Shown here in pieces: positions 43,438 through 52,200 of a DNA stretch of 64,000 nucleotides. The stretch is from UBA1479 sp040216635. Lineage in GTDB: Bacteria > Pseudomonadota > Alphaproteobacteria > Rhodospirillales > Casp-alpha2. A model generated the notes under the pieces. It saw only the letters and a program-made list of their open reading frames with translations. It was not told the origin of the DNA and made no database searches. Made by a program: the position numbers and the translations under genes. Numbering within the stretch: position 1 is the stretch's first letter; every line of letters starts with the position of its first letter. The stretch is taken from contig JAVJOU010000026.1 of assembly GCA_040216635.1 (NCBI GenBank), positions 310,001 through 374,000 of the forward strand, read 5' to 3'.

Positions 43438-45957
43438 ATGGCTGAGACGACAGAAAAAGACAAGGCGGACAAGGATCGCGGCGGCGGCAAGCTGGGCCTG
43501 TCAAGCGGCGGCGGCAAGCTGTCGCTGAACAAGACCGTGGAAAAACGCCAGACGCGCCAGAACTTCTCGCACGGCCGGTCCAAGATGGTCACCGTCGAGG
43601 TCAAGAAGCGCCGCTCCATCTCGCCTGGCAAGGATGAGACCCGTCAGGACGCTGCCCCCGAGGCACAGGTCGAGGACGACGGCGACGCGCCGATCCGTGA
43701 ACTTACGGAGCAGGAGCGCGAGGCCCGCCAGAAAGCCCTGGATACGGCCAAGCAGACCAAGGACGACGCACCCCAGGACATGCCGGCGCGGCCTTTGGGC
43801 CCGACGCCCGTTGAGCGCCCGGCACCCGAACCGGAGCCCGAGGAAGAGCCCGCCGCCGAAGCCGCGGCGGAACCGGAAACGGCCCCGCCGGCTGCGGCCG
43901 AGGGCGTGACGCCGCCGACCGCGGCCGCAGAAACCGCCCGTCCGGCGCGCCCGCGTCCGGCGGCACGGGAAACCGAAGACGACGGCCCCCGCGGCGGCAA
44001 GGGCCGCAAGAAGGGTCCGGCCGAACCCCGGCGCACGGCGCCCGCCAAGGGCTATGACGAACGCCGCCGTCGCGGCAAGCTGACCATTTCCGACGCGCTT
44101 GAAGGTGAAGAAGACCGTCAACGCTCGATCGCTTCGGTCAAGCGTGCGCGCGAACGGGAAAAACAGAAACAGCGTGAATTGCTTCAGGAAGGGGCCAAGG
44201 TCTTGCGCGAAGTCATCGTGCCTGAAGCGATCACCGTTCAGGAGCTGGCCAATCGTATGGCCGAACGCGGCGCCGACGTGGTCAAGGCGCTGATGAAGAT
44301 GGGCGTCATGGCGACCATCACCCAGACGATCGACGCCGACACCGCCGAACTGGTGGTCGAGGAATTCGGCCATCGCATCCGCCGCGTGTCCGAAGCCGAC
44401 GTCGAACAGGGCTTGCGCCGCGACGAAGACGCGGACAAGGATTTGCAGGCACGGGCACCGGTGGTCACGGTCATGGGGCATGTCGATCATGGCAAGACCT
44501 CGTTGCTGGACGCCTTGCGTGCGACCGACGTGGCCGGCGGCGAAGCCGGCGGCATTACCCAACATATCGGTGCCTATCAGGTCACGACGCCGTCCGGCGC
44601 CAAGATCTCGTTCATCGATACGCCGGGCCACGCGGCCTTCACGGAAATGCGCGCGCGCGGTGCCCAGGTCACGGATATCGTGGTGCTGTGCGTTGCCGCC
44701 GATGACGGTGTCATGCCGCAGACCATCGAGGCCATTCACCACGCCAAGGCTGCCGGTGTGCCGATCATCGTTGCCATCAACAAGATCGACGTGCCGGGGT
44801 CGGACCCCAATCGGGTGCGCACGGAACTGCTGCAGCATGACGTTCAGGTCGAGGAAATGGGCGGCGACGTGCTGTCCGTTGAGGTTTCGGCCCTGCAGAA
44901 AACCAACCTGGACAAGCTGGAAGAAGGCATTCTGCTGCAAGCGGAACTTCTCGACCTTAAGGCCAACCCGGATCATGCGGCGGAAGGCGTCATCGTCGAA
45001 GCCCGCATGGAACAGGGCAAGGGCTCGGTCGCCACGGTGCTGATCCAGCGCGGCACGTTGAAGGTCGGCGAAATCTTCATCGCCGGTTCCGAATGGGGCC
45101 GGGTGCGCGCCATGATGGATGCCCACGGCACGCAGCTGGAAGAAGCGGGCCCCTCGGTGCCCGTGGAAATCCTGGGCCTGAACGGCACGCCCCAGGCGGG
45201 TGATGATTTTGTCGTGGTGGAATCGGAAGGCCGTGCCCGCGAGGTTACGGAATTCCGTCAGCGCCAGGAACGCAACCGTGTGGCCGCTGCCGGTGGGCGC
45301 GGAACGCTTGAACAGATGTTCGAAAAGATCCAGGAAGGCGAGGCCCAGGCCGTGCCGCTGGTCATCAAGGCGGACGTTCATGGGTCGGTCGAAGCGATCG
45401 TCGGCACCCTGGAAAAACTGGCGACCGACGAGGTCAAGGTCCAGGTGCTCCATTCGGGCGTCGGCGGCATCAACGAAAGCGACGTCACGCTGGCCCGGGC
45501 TTCGGGCGCGCTGATCGTCGGCTTCAACGTGCGCGCCAATCCGCAGGCCCGCGACCTGGCCAAACGGGACGGCCTGGAAATCCGGTATTATTCGGTGATC
45601 TACGACCTGACCGACGACATCAAATCCGTACTGTCGGGTCTGCTGGCACCGGAAGTCCGCGAGACGTTCCTGGGTTATGCCGAGGTCCGCGAAGTGTTCA
45701 GCGTGTCCAAGGTCGGCAAGGTCGCCGGCTGTATGATCACCGAGGGCACGGTCCGGCGCGGCGCCAAGGTGCGGCTGCTGCGTGACGACACGGTCATCCA
45801 TGAAGGCGACCTGAGCCAATTGAAGCGGTTCAAGGACGACGCCAAGGAAGTCCAGTCGGGCACGGAATGCGGTATGGCGCTGGCCAATTACCAGGATATC
45901 CAGGTCGGCGACATCATCGAATGCTTCGAGACCGAGGAAGTGGCCCGCGAGCTTTAG
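43438..45957 (+). CDS. infB: Translation initiation factor IF-2
   Basis: This 839-residue GTPase brings fMet-tRNA to the 30S subunit. The N-terminus has the IF2-associated element (KLSLNKTVEKRQTRQNFSHGRSKMVTVEVKKRR), then a long Pro/Ala/Glu-rich disordered stretch (about 90-200). The IF2_N domain follows (PEAITVQELANRMAERGADVVKALMKMG). The G domain shows GHVDHGKTSLLDALR, DTPGHAAF and NKID, and domains II-IV complete it. The ATG at 43438 has GGAAGG 7 bp upstream. Confidence 0.98.
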   Translation: MAETTEKDKADKDRGGGKLGLSSGGGKLSLNKTVEKRQTRQNFSHGRSKMVTVEVKKRRSISPGKDETRQDAAPEAQVEDDGDAPIRELTEQEREARQKALDTAKQTKDDAPQDMPARPLGPTPVERPAPEPEPEEEPAAEAAAEPETAPPAAAEGVTPPTAAAETARPARPRPAARETEDDGPRGGKGRKKGPAEPRRTAPAKGYDERRRRGKLTISDALEGEEDRQRSIASVKRAREREKQKQRELLQEGAKVLREVIVPEAITVQELANRMAERGADVVKALMKMGVMATITQTIDADTAELVVEEFGHRIRRVSEADVEQGLRRDEDADKDLQARAPVVTVMGHVDHGKTSLLDALRATDVAGGEAGGITQHIGAYQVTTPSGAKISFIDTPGHAAFTEMRARGAQVTDIVVLCVAADDGVMPQTIEAIHHAKAAGVPIIVAINKIDVPGSDPNRVRTELLQHDVQVEEMGGDVLSVEVSALQKTNLDKLEEGILLQAELLDLKANPDHAAEGVIVEARMEQGKGSVATVLIQRGTLKVGEIFIAGSEWGRVRAMMDAHGTQLEEAGPSVPVEILGLNGTPQAGDDFVVVESEGRAREVTEFRQRQERNRVAAAGGRGTLEQMFEKIQEGEAQAVPLVIKADVHGSVEAIVGTLEKLATDEVKVQVLHSGVGGINESDVTLARASGALIVGFNVRANPQARDLAKRDGLEIRYYSVIYDLTDDIKSVLSGLLAPEVRETFLGYAEVREVFSVSKVGKVAGCMITEGTVRRGAKVRLLRDDTVIHEGDLSQLKRFKDDAKEVQSGTECGMALANYQDIQVGDIIECFETEEVAREL

Positions 45958-46031
45958 GGCTCGGGCCGCACAGCTGCGTCGCTGGGCGGGGCCAGGGGGT
46001 CCCGCCGGCCGGCTATTGGTAATGCATCGCC

Positions 46032-46493
46032 ATGTCAGATAAATCCCGCAAACGGCACGAAGGCCCGAAGCCGCCGTCGCAACGCCAGCTTCGCGTCGGC
46101 GAGGAACTGCGCCATGTCCTGGCGCGGATTTTGGAACGCCACGATTTCCGCGACCCGGTGCTGGAAATGGCGACCCTGACCGTGACCGCCGTCGACGCCA
46201 GCCCGGATTTGCGCCGGGCGACCGTGTTCGTGGTGCCGCTGGGCGGCGGCATCATAAACGATGCGGAAACGGAACAAGTTCTTTCGGCCCTTAACCATGC
46301 GGCACCTTACATCCGCCGCCAGGTCGCCCGCGAGGTCCGGCTCAAGTTCCTGCCGGCCTTTTCCTTCCGCATGGACCACAGTTTCGAACATGCCGGGCGG
46401 ATCGACGCGCTGCTGCATGATCCCCGGGTGCAACGGGATCTGGGCGCTCCTGCCGATCCCGGCGATGCCGCCGACGCACAGGAAGAAGACTGA
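46032..46493 (+). CDS. rbfA: Ribosome-binding factor A
   Basis: This 153-residue KH-fold protein is needed for late 30S maturation and 16S 5'-end processing. Recognisable parts are SQRQLRVGEELRHVLARILERHDFRDP at the N-terminus, then VTVTAVDASPDLRRATVFVVPLGG and LPAFSFRMDHSFEHAGRIDALL. A 25-residue charged tail follows the fold. It lies in the usual place between infB and truB, 74 bp after infB and 3 bp before truB. Confidence 0.96.
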   Translation: MSDKSRKRHEGPKPPSQRQLRVGEELRHVLARILERHDFRDPVLEMATLTVTAVDASPDLRRATVFVVPLGGGIINDAETEQVLSALNHAAPYIRRQVAREVRLKFLPAFSFRMDHSFEHAGRIDALLHDPRVQRDLGAPADPGDAADAQEED

Positions 46494-46496
46494 CCC

Positions 46497-47432
46497 ATGG
46501 CGCGCCGCCGCAAGGGCCTGCCCATCCACGGTTGGATCAACCTGGACAAGCCGCTCGATGTGACCTCGACCCAGGCCGTGGGCCGGGTCAAACGCCTGCT
46601 GAACGCGGCCAAGGCCGGCCATGGCGGCACCCTGGACCCGCTGGCCACGGGCATTCTGCCGATCGCGCTGGGTGAGGCGACCAAGACCGTGGCCTATGCC
46701 ATGGACGGGGAAAAGGAATACGTTTTCACCATCCGTTTCGGGTCCGAGACGGAAACCGGGGACCGCGAAGGGGCGGTCGCGGCGGAAAGCGACACGCGCC
46801 CGTCGGACGCCGATATCACGGCCGTCCTGCCCCGTTTCATGGGTGAGATCGACCAGATCCCGCCCCGTTATTCCGCCATCAAGGTGCAGGGGGCCCGGGC
46901 CTACGATCTGGCCCGGGGCGGCGAAGAATTCGAGCTTCAGTCCCGCCGGGTCACGGTCCATTCCCTGATCGTTGAGGCCCGGCCCGATGCGGATCATGCG
47001 GTGATCCGCTGCCGCTCCGGTAAGGGGGTTTATGTGCGCTCGCTCGCGCGTGATATCGCGCGGGCCCTGGACACGGTCGGGCACGTCTGGGACCTGCGCC
47101 GCACGATGGTCGGGCCGTTCTCGGAAAACAATGCGATTTCGCTAGAAAATCTGGAGGCTCTGGGGCATAGTGCGCGCGATTCCGGGCACCTCTTGCCCGT
47201 CGAGACCGCGCTGGACGACATCCCGGCGCTGGCCCTGACGGAAACCGAGGCCCGGCGGTTGGCCCAGGGACAGGCTGTTGCGGCCCTCCCCGTTGCCAGC
47301 CGTTCGCCATTCAAGGACATCAGCCAAGGCGACATGGTTTCGGCCATGCTCGGCGACCGGTTGGTGGCTTTGGCGGAAATCAAGGGCGGAGAAATCCGCC
47401 CGGTCCGGGTGATGAACCTGGACGGGTCGTGA
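46497..47432 (+). CDS. truB: tRNA pseudouridine(55) synthase TruB
   Basis: This 311-residue enzyme makes pseudouridine 55 in the T-arm of tRNAs. The catalytic motif GHGGTLDPLATGILPIALGEATK contains the active aspartate. YSAIKVQGARAYDLARGG and RCRSGKGVYVRSLARDIA are further family signatures. The start lies 3 bp after rbfA, so translation is probably coupled. Length is normal. Confidence 0.97.
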   Translation: MARRRKGLPIHGWINLDKPLDVTSTQAVGRVKRLLNAAKAGHGGTLDPLATGILPIALGEATKTVAYAMDGEKEYVFTIRFGSETETGDREGAVAAESDTRPSDADITAVLPRFMGEIDQIPPRYSAIKVQGARAYDLARGGEEFELQSRRVTVHSLIVEARPDADHAVIRCRSGKGVYVRSLARDIARALDTVGHVWDLRRTMVGPFSENNAISLENLEALGHSARDSGHLLPVETALDDIPALALTETEARRLAQGQAVAALPVASRSPFKDISQGDMVSAMLGDRLVALAEIKGGEIRPVRVMNLDGS

Positions 47433-47484
47433 TCCCGGAAGGGGCATGGCCTGATTTTTAACAATCAAGAACAGGAGTATGACG

Positions 47485-47754
47485 ATGTCGATTACCGCTG
47501 AGCGGAAGCAGGAACTTATTGGTGAGTTCCAAACCGAAAAAAGCGACACGGGGTCGCCGGAAGTTCAGGTCGCCATTCTGACCGAACGCATCACCAATCT
47601 GACCGAACACATGAAGACCCACAAACGGGATTTCCATTCCCGCCGCGGTCTTTTGATGATGGTCGGCCAGCGCCGCCGTCTGTTGGATTATCTGAAAAAG
47701 AAAAACGACGGGCGTTACGAAGAGCTGGTCAAGCGTCTGGGTATCCGGCGCTGA
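47485..47754 (+). CDS. rpsO: 30S ribosomal protein S15
   Basis: S15 (89 residues) binds the central domain of 16S rRNA. The whole sequence matches the family, from MSITAERKQELIGEFQ to the C-terminal RRRLLDYLKKKNDGRYEELVKRLGIRR. The ATG at 47485 gives the canonical 89-residue length and has AGGAG at a 7-bp spacing; an ATG two codons upstream has only 1 bp of spacing. rpsO is followed by the pnp leader, as in many bacteria. Confidence 0.98.
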   Translation: MSITAERKQELIGEFQTEKSDTGSPEVQVAILTERITNLTEHMKTHKRDFHSRRGLLMMVGQRRRLLDYLKKKNDGRYEELVKRLGIRR

Positions 47755-47840
47755 TTTGTCTGTAAGGCGTGCATCCTCAAATCTGAATTGGATGTTCTCC
47801 GTGGGCGGCCAAGGTACGGACGCCGCCTTTATACCCCGCC

Positions 47841-47876
47841 GCTTTCCGCATGGCCCCGACGATCATTGCGGAAAGC
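47841..47876 (+). other. Long hairpin in the rpsO-pnp leader (possible RNase III site)
   Basis: GCTTTCCGCA (47841-47850) pairs perfectly with TGCGGAAAGC (47867-47876) around a 16-nt loop. In E. coli a long stem in this same spacer is cut by RNase III to start PNPase autoregulation. Position and structure here suggest the same, although the sequence is unrelated. Confidence 0.55.
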
Positions 47877-47887
47877 GCTTCGGGGAC

Positions 47888-47915
47888 GGGCCGCCGGCAG
47901 GGTGCCGGCCGGCCC
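47888..47915 (+). other. Second GC-rich hairpin in the pnp leader
   Basis: GGGCCGCCGGCA (47888-47899) pairs with TGCCGGCCGGCCC (47903-47915) with one bulged base and a 3-nt loop. There is no T-tract. Together with a smaller GCGCG/CGCGC hairpin at about 47933 it makes the 233-nt rpsO-pnp spacer highly structured. Confidence 0.5.
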
Positions 47916-47987
47916 AACGGGCAGGACGTGCGCGCAAGACGCGCGGATATCCGGTCCCACGTACGTTTGTAGGAAGAGTAGAAAGAT

Positions 47988-50171
47988 ATGTTTCAAGAGT
48001 TTCGTAAGGAAATTGACTGGGGTGGGCGCAAGCTGACCCTGGAAACGGGCAAGATGGCCCGTCAGGCCGATGGTGCCGTCGTTGCCACCTATGGTGAAAC
48101 CAAGGTGCTGTGCACGGTGGTCGCTGAAAAGACCCAGCGCCCGGGCATCGATTTTTTCCCGCTGGCCGTCCACTACGTGGAAAAGGCCTACGCCGCCGGT
48201 AAAATCCCGGGCGGCTTTTTCAAGCGTGAAGGCCGTCCCGGCGAAAACGAGGTTTTGACCTCGCGCCTGATCGACCGGCCCATCCGGCCGCTGTTCGCCG
48301 AGGGCTTCAAGAACGAAGTACAGGTCATCTGCACGGTTCTGACCCACGATCTGGAAAACAACCCGGACATTCCGGCCCTGATCGGCACCAGTGCGGCGCT
48401 GTGCATCTCCGGTGCACCGTTCCTCGGTCCGATTTCGGGCTGCCGCGTCGGCATGGTCGAAGGCGCCTATGTCCTGAACCCGACGCTGGATCAGATGGCC
48501 GACACCAAGTTGGACCTGATCGTCGCCGGCACCCAGGAAGGCGTGCTGATGGTCGAATCCGAAGCCCACGAACTGTCGGAAGACGACATGCTGGGCGCGG
48601 TGATGTTCGGCCACCAAGCCAACCAGGACGTGATCAACGCGATCATCGAACTGGCTGAAGCCTGCGCCAAGGAGCCGTTTGAGCTGCCGAGCAAGCCCGA
48701 AGGCATCGACGCCCTGGCCGACAAGGTCAAGGCCATGGCCGAAGACGGCCTGCGCGCCGCCTACGGCGAAACCGTCAAGCAGCTGCGTCAGGAAAAGATT
48801 TCCGCCGTTAAATCCAAGGTGTCCGAAGAACTGGCCGCCGACGACAGCCTGGACCAGGAACTGGTTGGGGCTGCCCTGGGCGGTATTCTGAAAAAGCTGG
48901 AAAGCGACATCGTCCGCCGCGACATCCTGAGCACCGGCAATCGCATCGACGGCCGCGACACCAAGACGGTGCGTCCGATCGCCGCCGAAGTGGGGATTCT
49001 GCCCCGCACGCACGGTTCGTCCCTGTTCACCCGCGTTGAAACGCAGGCCCTGGTGGTTGCCACGCTCGGCACCGGCCAGGACGAACAGATCATCGACGAT
49101 CTGGCCAACGACCATCGCCGTACCTTCATGCTGCACTATAACTTCCCGCCCTTTTCCGTTGGTGAAGCGGGACGTTTCGGCTTTACCGGGCGGCGTGAGA
49201 TCGGCCACGGCAAGCTGGCCTGGCGGGCGCTCAACCCGCTGATGCCGACCAAGGACGAATTCCCCTATACGATCCGCGTGGTGTCTGAAATCACCGAATC
49301 CAACGGGTCGTCCTCCATGGCTACGGTCTGCGGCACCTCGCTGTCGCTGATGGATGCGGGCGTTCCGCTGCCGCGTCCGGTGGCCGGTATCGCCATGGGC
49401 CTGATCAAGGAAGGCGACGAGTTCGCGGTCCTGTCGGACATTCTGGGTGACGAAGATCATCTGGGCGACATGGACTTCAAGGTCGCCGGTTCGGAAAACG
49501 GCATCACGTCCCTGCAGATGGACATCAAGATCACCTCGATCACCGAGGAAATCATGAAGATCGCCCTGGCCCAGGCCAAGGACGGACGTCTGCACATCCT
49601 GGGCGAAATGTCCAAGGGCCTGACCTCGGCGCGCGAAGGCGTGTCGGACATGGCCCCCCGGATCACCCAGTTCCAGATCAACAAGGACAAGATCCGCGAA
49701 GTCATCGGCCCGGGCGGCAAGATGATCCGCGAAATCTGTGAAGAAACGGGTGCCAAGATCGACATCGAAGACGACGGCACCGTGCGTGTCGCCGCCGTCG
49801 ATGCCTCGGCCGGCGAAGCGGCCGTCGATTGGATCAAGTCGATCACCCAGGAACCGGAAGTCGGCGTGATCTACAACGGCAAGGTCGTGAAGGTCGTCGA
49901 TTTCGGCGCTTTCGTGAACTTCATGGGCGCCAAGGACGGCCTGGTCCATATCTCCGAACTCGCCAACGAGCGGGTCGGCCAGGTCACCGACGTCATCAAT
50001 GAAGGCGACGAGGTCAAGGTCAAGCTGATCGGCATCGACGACCGGGGCAAGGTCAAGCTGTCCATGCGTGTCGTCGACCAGGAAACCGGCGAGGACATCA
50101 CCGAACAGGTCGGTGAACGGTCCGGCGGCGGTGGCCGGGGCGGCAAGCCGCGCGAAAAGCAGCCGGCGTAA
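47988..50171 (+). CDS. pnp: Polyribonucleotide nucleotidyltransferase (PNPase)
   Basis: This 727-residue phosphorolytic 3'-5' exoribonuclease is part of the RNA degradosome. It has two RNase PH-like domains (start FRKEIDWGGRKLTLETGKMARQADGAV; second domain with GRREIGHGKLAWRAL and TVCGTSLSLMDAGVPL) separated by the all-helical domain. A KH domain (IGPGGKMIREICEETGAKIDIEDDGTV) and an S1 domain (VGVIYNGKVVKVVDFGAFVNFM) follow. Length is slightly above E. coli. The ribosome binding site is AGGAAGAG. Confidence 0.98.
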   Translation: MFQEFRKEIDWGGRKLTLETGKMARQADGAVVATYGETKVLCTVVAEKTQRPGIDFFPLAVHYVEKAYAAGKIPGGFFKREGRPGENEVLTSRLIDRPIRPLFAEGFKNEVQVICTVLTHDLENNPDIPALIGTSAALCISGAPFLGPISGCRVGMVEGAYVLNPTLDQMADTKLDLIVAGTQEGVLMVESEAHELSEDDMLGAVMFGHQANQDVINAIIELAEACAKEPFELPSKPEGIDALADKVKAMAEDGLRAAYGETVKQLRQEKISAVKSKVSEELAADDSLDQELVGAALGGILKKLESDIVRRDILSTGNRIDGRDTKTVRPIAAEVGILPRTHGSSLFTRVETQALVVATLGTGQDEQIIDDLANDHRRTFMLHYNFPPFSVGEAGRFGFTGRREIGHGKLAWRALNPLMPTKDEFPYTIRVVSEITESNGSSSMATVCGTSLSLMDAGVPLPRPVAGIAMGLIKEGDEFAVLSDILGDEDHLGDMDFKVAGSENGITSLQMDIKITSITEEIMKIALAQAKDGRLHILGEMSKGLTSAREGVSDMAPRITQFQINKDKIREVIGPGGKMIREICEETGAKIDIEDDGTVRVAAVDASAGEAAVDWIKSITQEPEVGVIYNGKVVKVVDFGAFVNFMGAKDGLVHISELANERVGQVTDVINEGDEVKVKLIGIDDRGKVKLSMRVVDQETGEDITEQVGERSGGGGRGGKPREKQPA

Positions 50172-50203
50172 CACCCGGTTGGTTGCTTAAACCACAACGT
50201 GAA

Positions 50204-50232
50204 GGGCGGTGCCGAACCAGGCGCCGCCCTTT
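50204..50232 (+). terminator. Intrinsic terminator after pnp
   Basis: GGGCGGTGCC (50204-50213) pairs with GGCGCCGCCC (50220-50229, one T-G wobble) around loop GAACCA, followed by TTT. It ends the rimP-pnp operon 33 bp after the pnp stop. The rest of the spacer to fabA contains a CATAAT -10-like sequence near 50329. Confidence 0.75.
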
Positions 50233-50418
50233 GCCGTCCGGCTGTTCGCTATGGTTGCTTTGGGGCGGTGTCTCTGGCTATTGTGCGCCTGTGAACACGC
50301 TTAAGCATCCGGCCCTAAACGGCCCGGACATAATAGAAACTGAAGCCGTATTGCCGGGGGGATGCCCGCATTTAAAACGGCTTGCCCAAGGGAGGCGGGC
50401 AGCAATGGCCGCAAGCGC

Positions 50419-50931
50419 GTGACCAAGAAAAACGCCTATTCTTATGACGACCTGATCGCTTGCGCCAAAAGCGAGCTGTTCGGGCCGGGCAATGCCCAAT
50501 TGCCGTTGCCGCCGATGCTGATGCTGGACCGGGTAACGGCCATTCATGAAGACGGCGGCGCCAACGGCAAGGGGTATGCCGAAGCTGAATTCGACGTCAA
50601 ACCGGACCTGTGGTTTTTCCAATGCCACTTCCAGGGCGATCCGGTGATGCCGGGCTGCCTGGGCCTGGACGCCCTGTGGCAGTTGCTGGGATTCTACCTG
50701 GGCTGGACGGGGGCCCCCGGCCGCGGCCGCGCCTTGGGCGTCGGCTCGGTCAAGTTCTCCGAACAGGTCCAGCCGGATGCCAAGTTGATCCAATACCGCA
50801 TTGATATCCGGCGCATTATGTCGCGCCAGATCACCCTCGGCATCGCCAACGGGGTGATGCTCGTGGACGGGAAAACCGCCTACGAGACCGAGGATATGCG
50901 CGTAACCTTGTTCACCGACCCCGAAGGGTAG
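50419..50931 (+). CDS. fabA: 3-hydroxydecanoyl-ACP dehydratase/isomerase FabA
   Basis: FabA (about 170 residues) dehydrates 3-hydroxyacyl-ACP and isomerises trans-2- to cis-3-decenoyl-ACP, starting unsaturated fatty acid synthesis. The active-site histidine lies in WFFQCHFQGDPVMPGCLGLDALWQ, whose PVMPGCLGLDALWQ distinguishes FabA from FabZ. The GTG at 50419 gives the family length (MTKKNAYSYDDLIA); an ATG at 50362 would add 19 unlike residues but has GGGGGG beside it. It is followed at 12 bp by fabB, the classical pair. Confidence 0.96.
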   Translation: MTKKNAYSYDDLIACAKSELFGPGNAQLPLPPMLMLDRVTAIHEDGGANGKGYAEAEFDVKPDLWFFQCHFQGDPVMPGCLGLDALWQLLGFYLGWTGAPGRGRALGVGSVKFSEQVQPDAKLIQYRIDIRRIMSRQITLGIANGVMLVDGKTAYETEDMRVTLFTDPEG

Positions 50932-50943
50932 TAAGAGAGGCCC

Positions 50944-52164
50944 ATGAGACGTGTCGTCGTAACCGGGATGGGGATTGTGTCGCCCATCGGCAATAACGTT
51001 GCCGAGGTGACCGACAGCCTGCGCCAAGGGCGCTCGGGCATTGTTTTCTGTGATGACTATGCCGAACGCGGGTTCCGCAGCCATGTCCATGGCGCGCCCA
51101 CGGTCGACATGGACGACATGATCGACCGCAAGCTGCGGCGCTTCATGGGCGATGGGGCCGCTTATTCCTATATCGCCATGAACGAAGCGATCGGCGATGC
51201 CGGTTTGTCCGAAGCAGATGTGACGAGCGAACGCACGGGCCTGGTCATGGGATCGGGCGGGCCGTCGACATCGGCGCAGGTTGCCGCCGCCGACACCGCC
51301 CGCGACAAGGGCGCCAAGCGCATCGGCCCCTATGCCGTGCCCAAGACCATGTGTTCCACCGTGTCGGCCAATGTTTCGACCGCCTTCCACATGCGGGGCC
51401 TCAGCTATTCCATTTCGTCGGCCTGTTCGACCTCGGCCCATTGCATCGGCAATGGGGCGGAATTGATCCAATGGGGCAAACAGGACGTGGTCTTCGCCGG
51501 CGGCGGGGAGGAACTGCATTGGTCCCTGACCGTGCTGTTCGACGCCATGGGGGCCTTGTCGTCCAAATACAACGATACGCCGGAACGCGCGTCCCGTCCG
51601 TTCGACGTCGACCGTGACGGGTTCGTCATCGCCGGTGGTGCCGGTGTGGTCGTGCTCGAGGAACTGGAGCGTGCCCAGGCCCGGGGTGCGAAAATCTACG
51701 GCGAAGTGGTCGGCTATGGTGCCACCTCCGATGGGGTCGACATGGTCGCCCCTTCGGGCGAGGGCGCGCAGCGCTGCATGCGCCTGGCGACGGAAGCCCT
51801 CGGCAACACCAAGGTCGATTACATCAACGCCCACGGCACCTCGACGCCGGCCGGCGACATGACCGAATTGAAGGCGATCCAGGAAGTGTTCGGCGCGCAT
51901 AAGCCCAAGATCTCCTCGACCAAATCGCTGACCGGCCATTCCCAGGGGGCGACCGGCGCCCATGAAGCGATTTATTCGCTGATCATGCTGAACAACAACT
52001 TCATCGCGGCCTCGGCCAATGTCGAAAACCTCGACCCGGAAGCCGGTGACGCGGAAATCGTTACCCAGCGTATCGATGACGCCGGTCTGAACTGCGTTTT
52101 GTCCAATTCCTTCGGCTTCGGGGGCACCAATGCCACCCTGGCATTCAAACGGCTTGAGGCCTAG
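50944..52164 (+). CDS. fabB: 3-oxoacyl-ACP synthase I FabB
   Basis: This 406-residue condensing enzyme elongates the cis-3-decenoyl-ACP made by FabA. The nucleophile is Cys in SISSACSTSAHCIGNGAELIQWG, and the two catalytic histidines are in NAHGTSTPAGD and KSLTGHSQGATGAHEAIY. The LTGHSQGA form, rather than the G-H-x-LGA of FabF, supports FabB. GAGAGG precedes the ATG. Together with fabA it shows the anaerobic route of unsaturated fatty acid synthesis. Confidence 0.97.
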   Translation: MRRVVVTGMGIVSPIGNNVAEVTDSLRQGRSGIVFCDDYAERGFRSHVHGAPTVDMDDMIDRKLRRFMGDGAAYSYIAMNEAIGDAGLSEADVTSERTGLVMGSGGPSTSAQVAAADTARDKGAKRIGPYAVPKTMCSTVSANVSTAFHMRGLSYSISSACSTSAHCIGNGAELIQWGKQDVVFAGGGEELHWSLTVLFDAMGALSSKYNDTPERASRPFDVDRDGFVIAGGAGVVVLEELERAQARGAKIYGEVVGYGATSDGVDMVAPSGEGAQRCMRLATEALGNTKVDYINAHGTSTPAGDMTELKAIQEVFGAHKPKISSTKSLTGHSQGATGAHEAIYSLIMLNNNFIAASANVENLDPEAGDAEIVTQRIDDAGLNCVLSNSFGFGGTNATLAFKRLEA

Positions 52165-52200
52165 GCGAGGGGCCGAGGTCGGCTCCCCAGGAGAATTTCA

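Noticed and set aside
43501..45819. 770-codon open frame antisense to infB
   Set aside because: It lies wholly within infB on the other strand; its Gly/Arg/Phe-rich product reflects the reverse complement of infB codons.
47829..50174. 780-codon open frame antisense to pnp
   Set aside because: It is a high-GC shadow frame of pnp and rpsO leader DNA; low-complexity composition, no motif.
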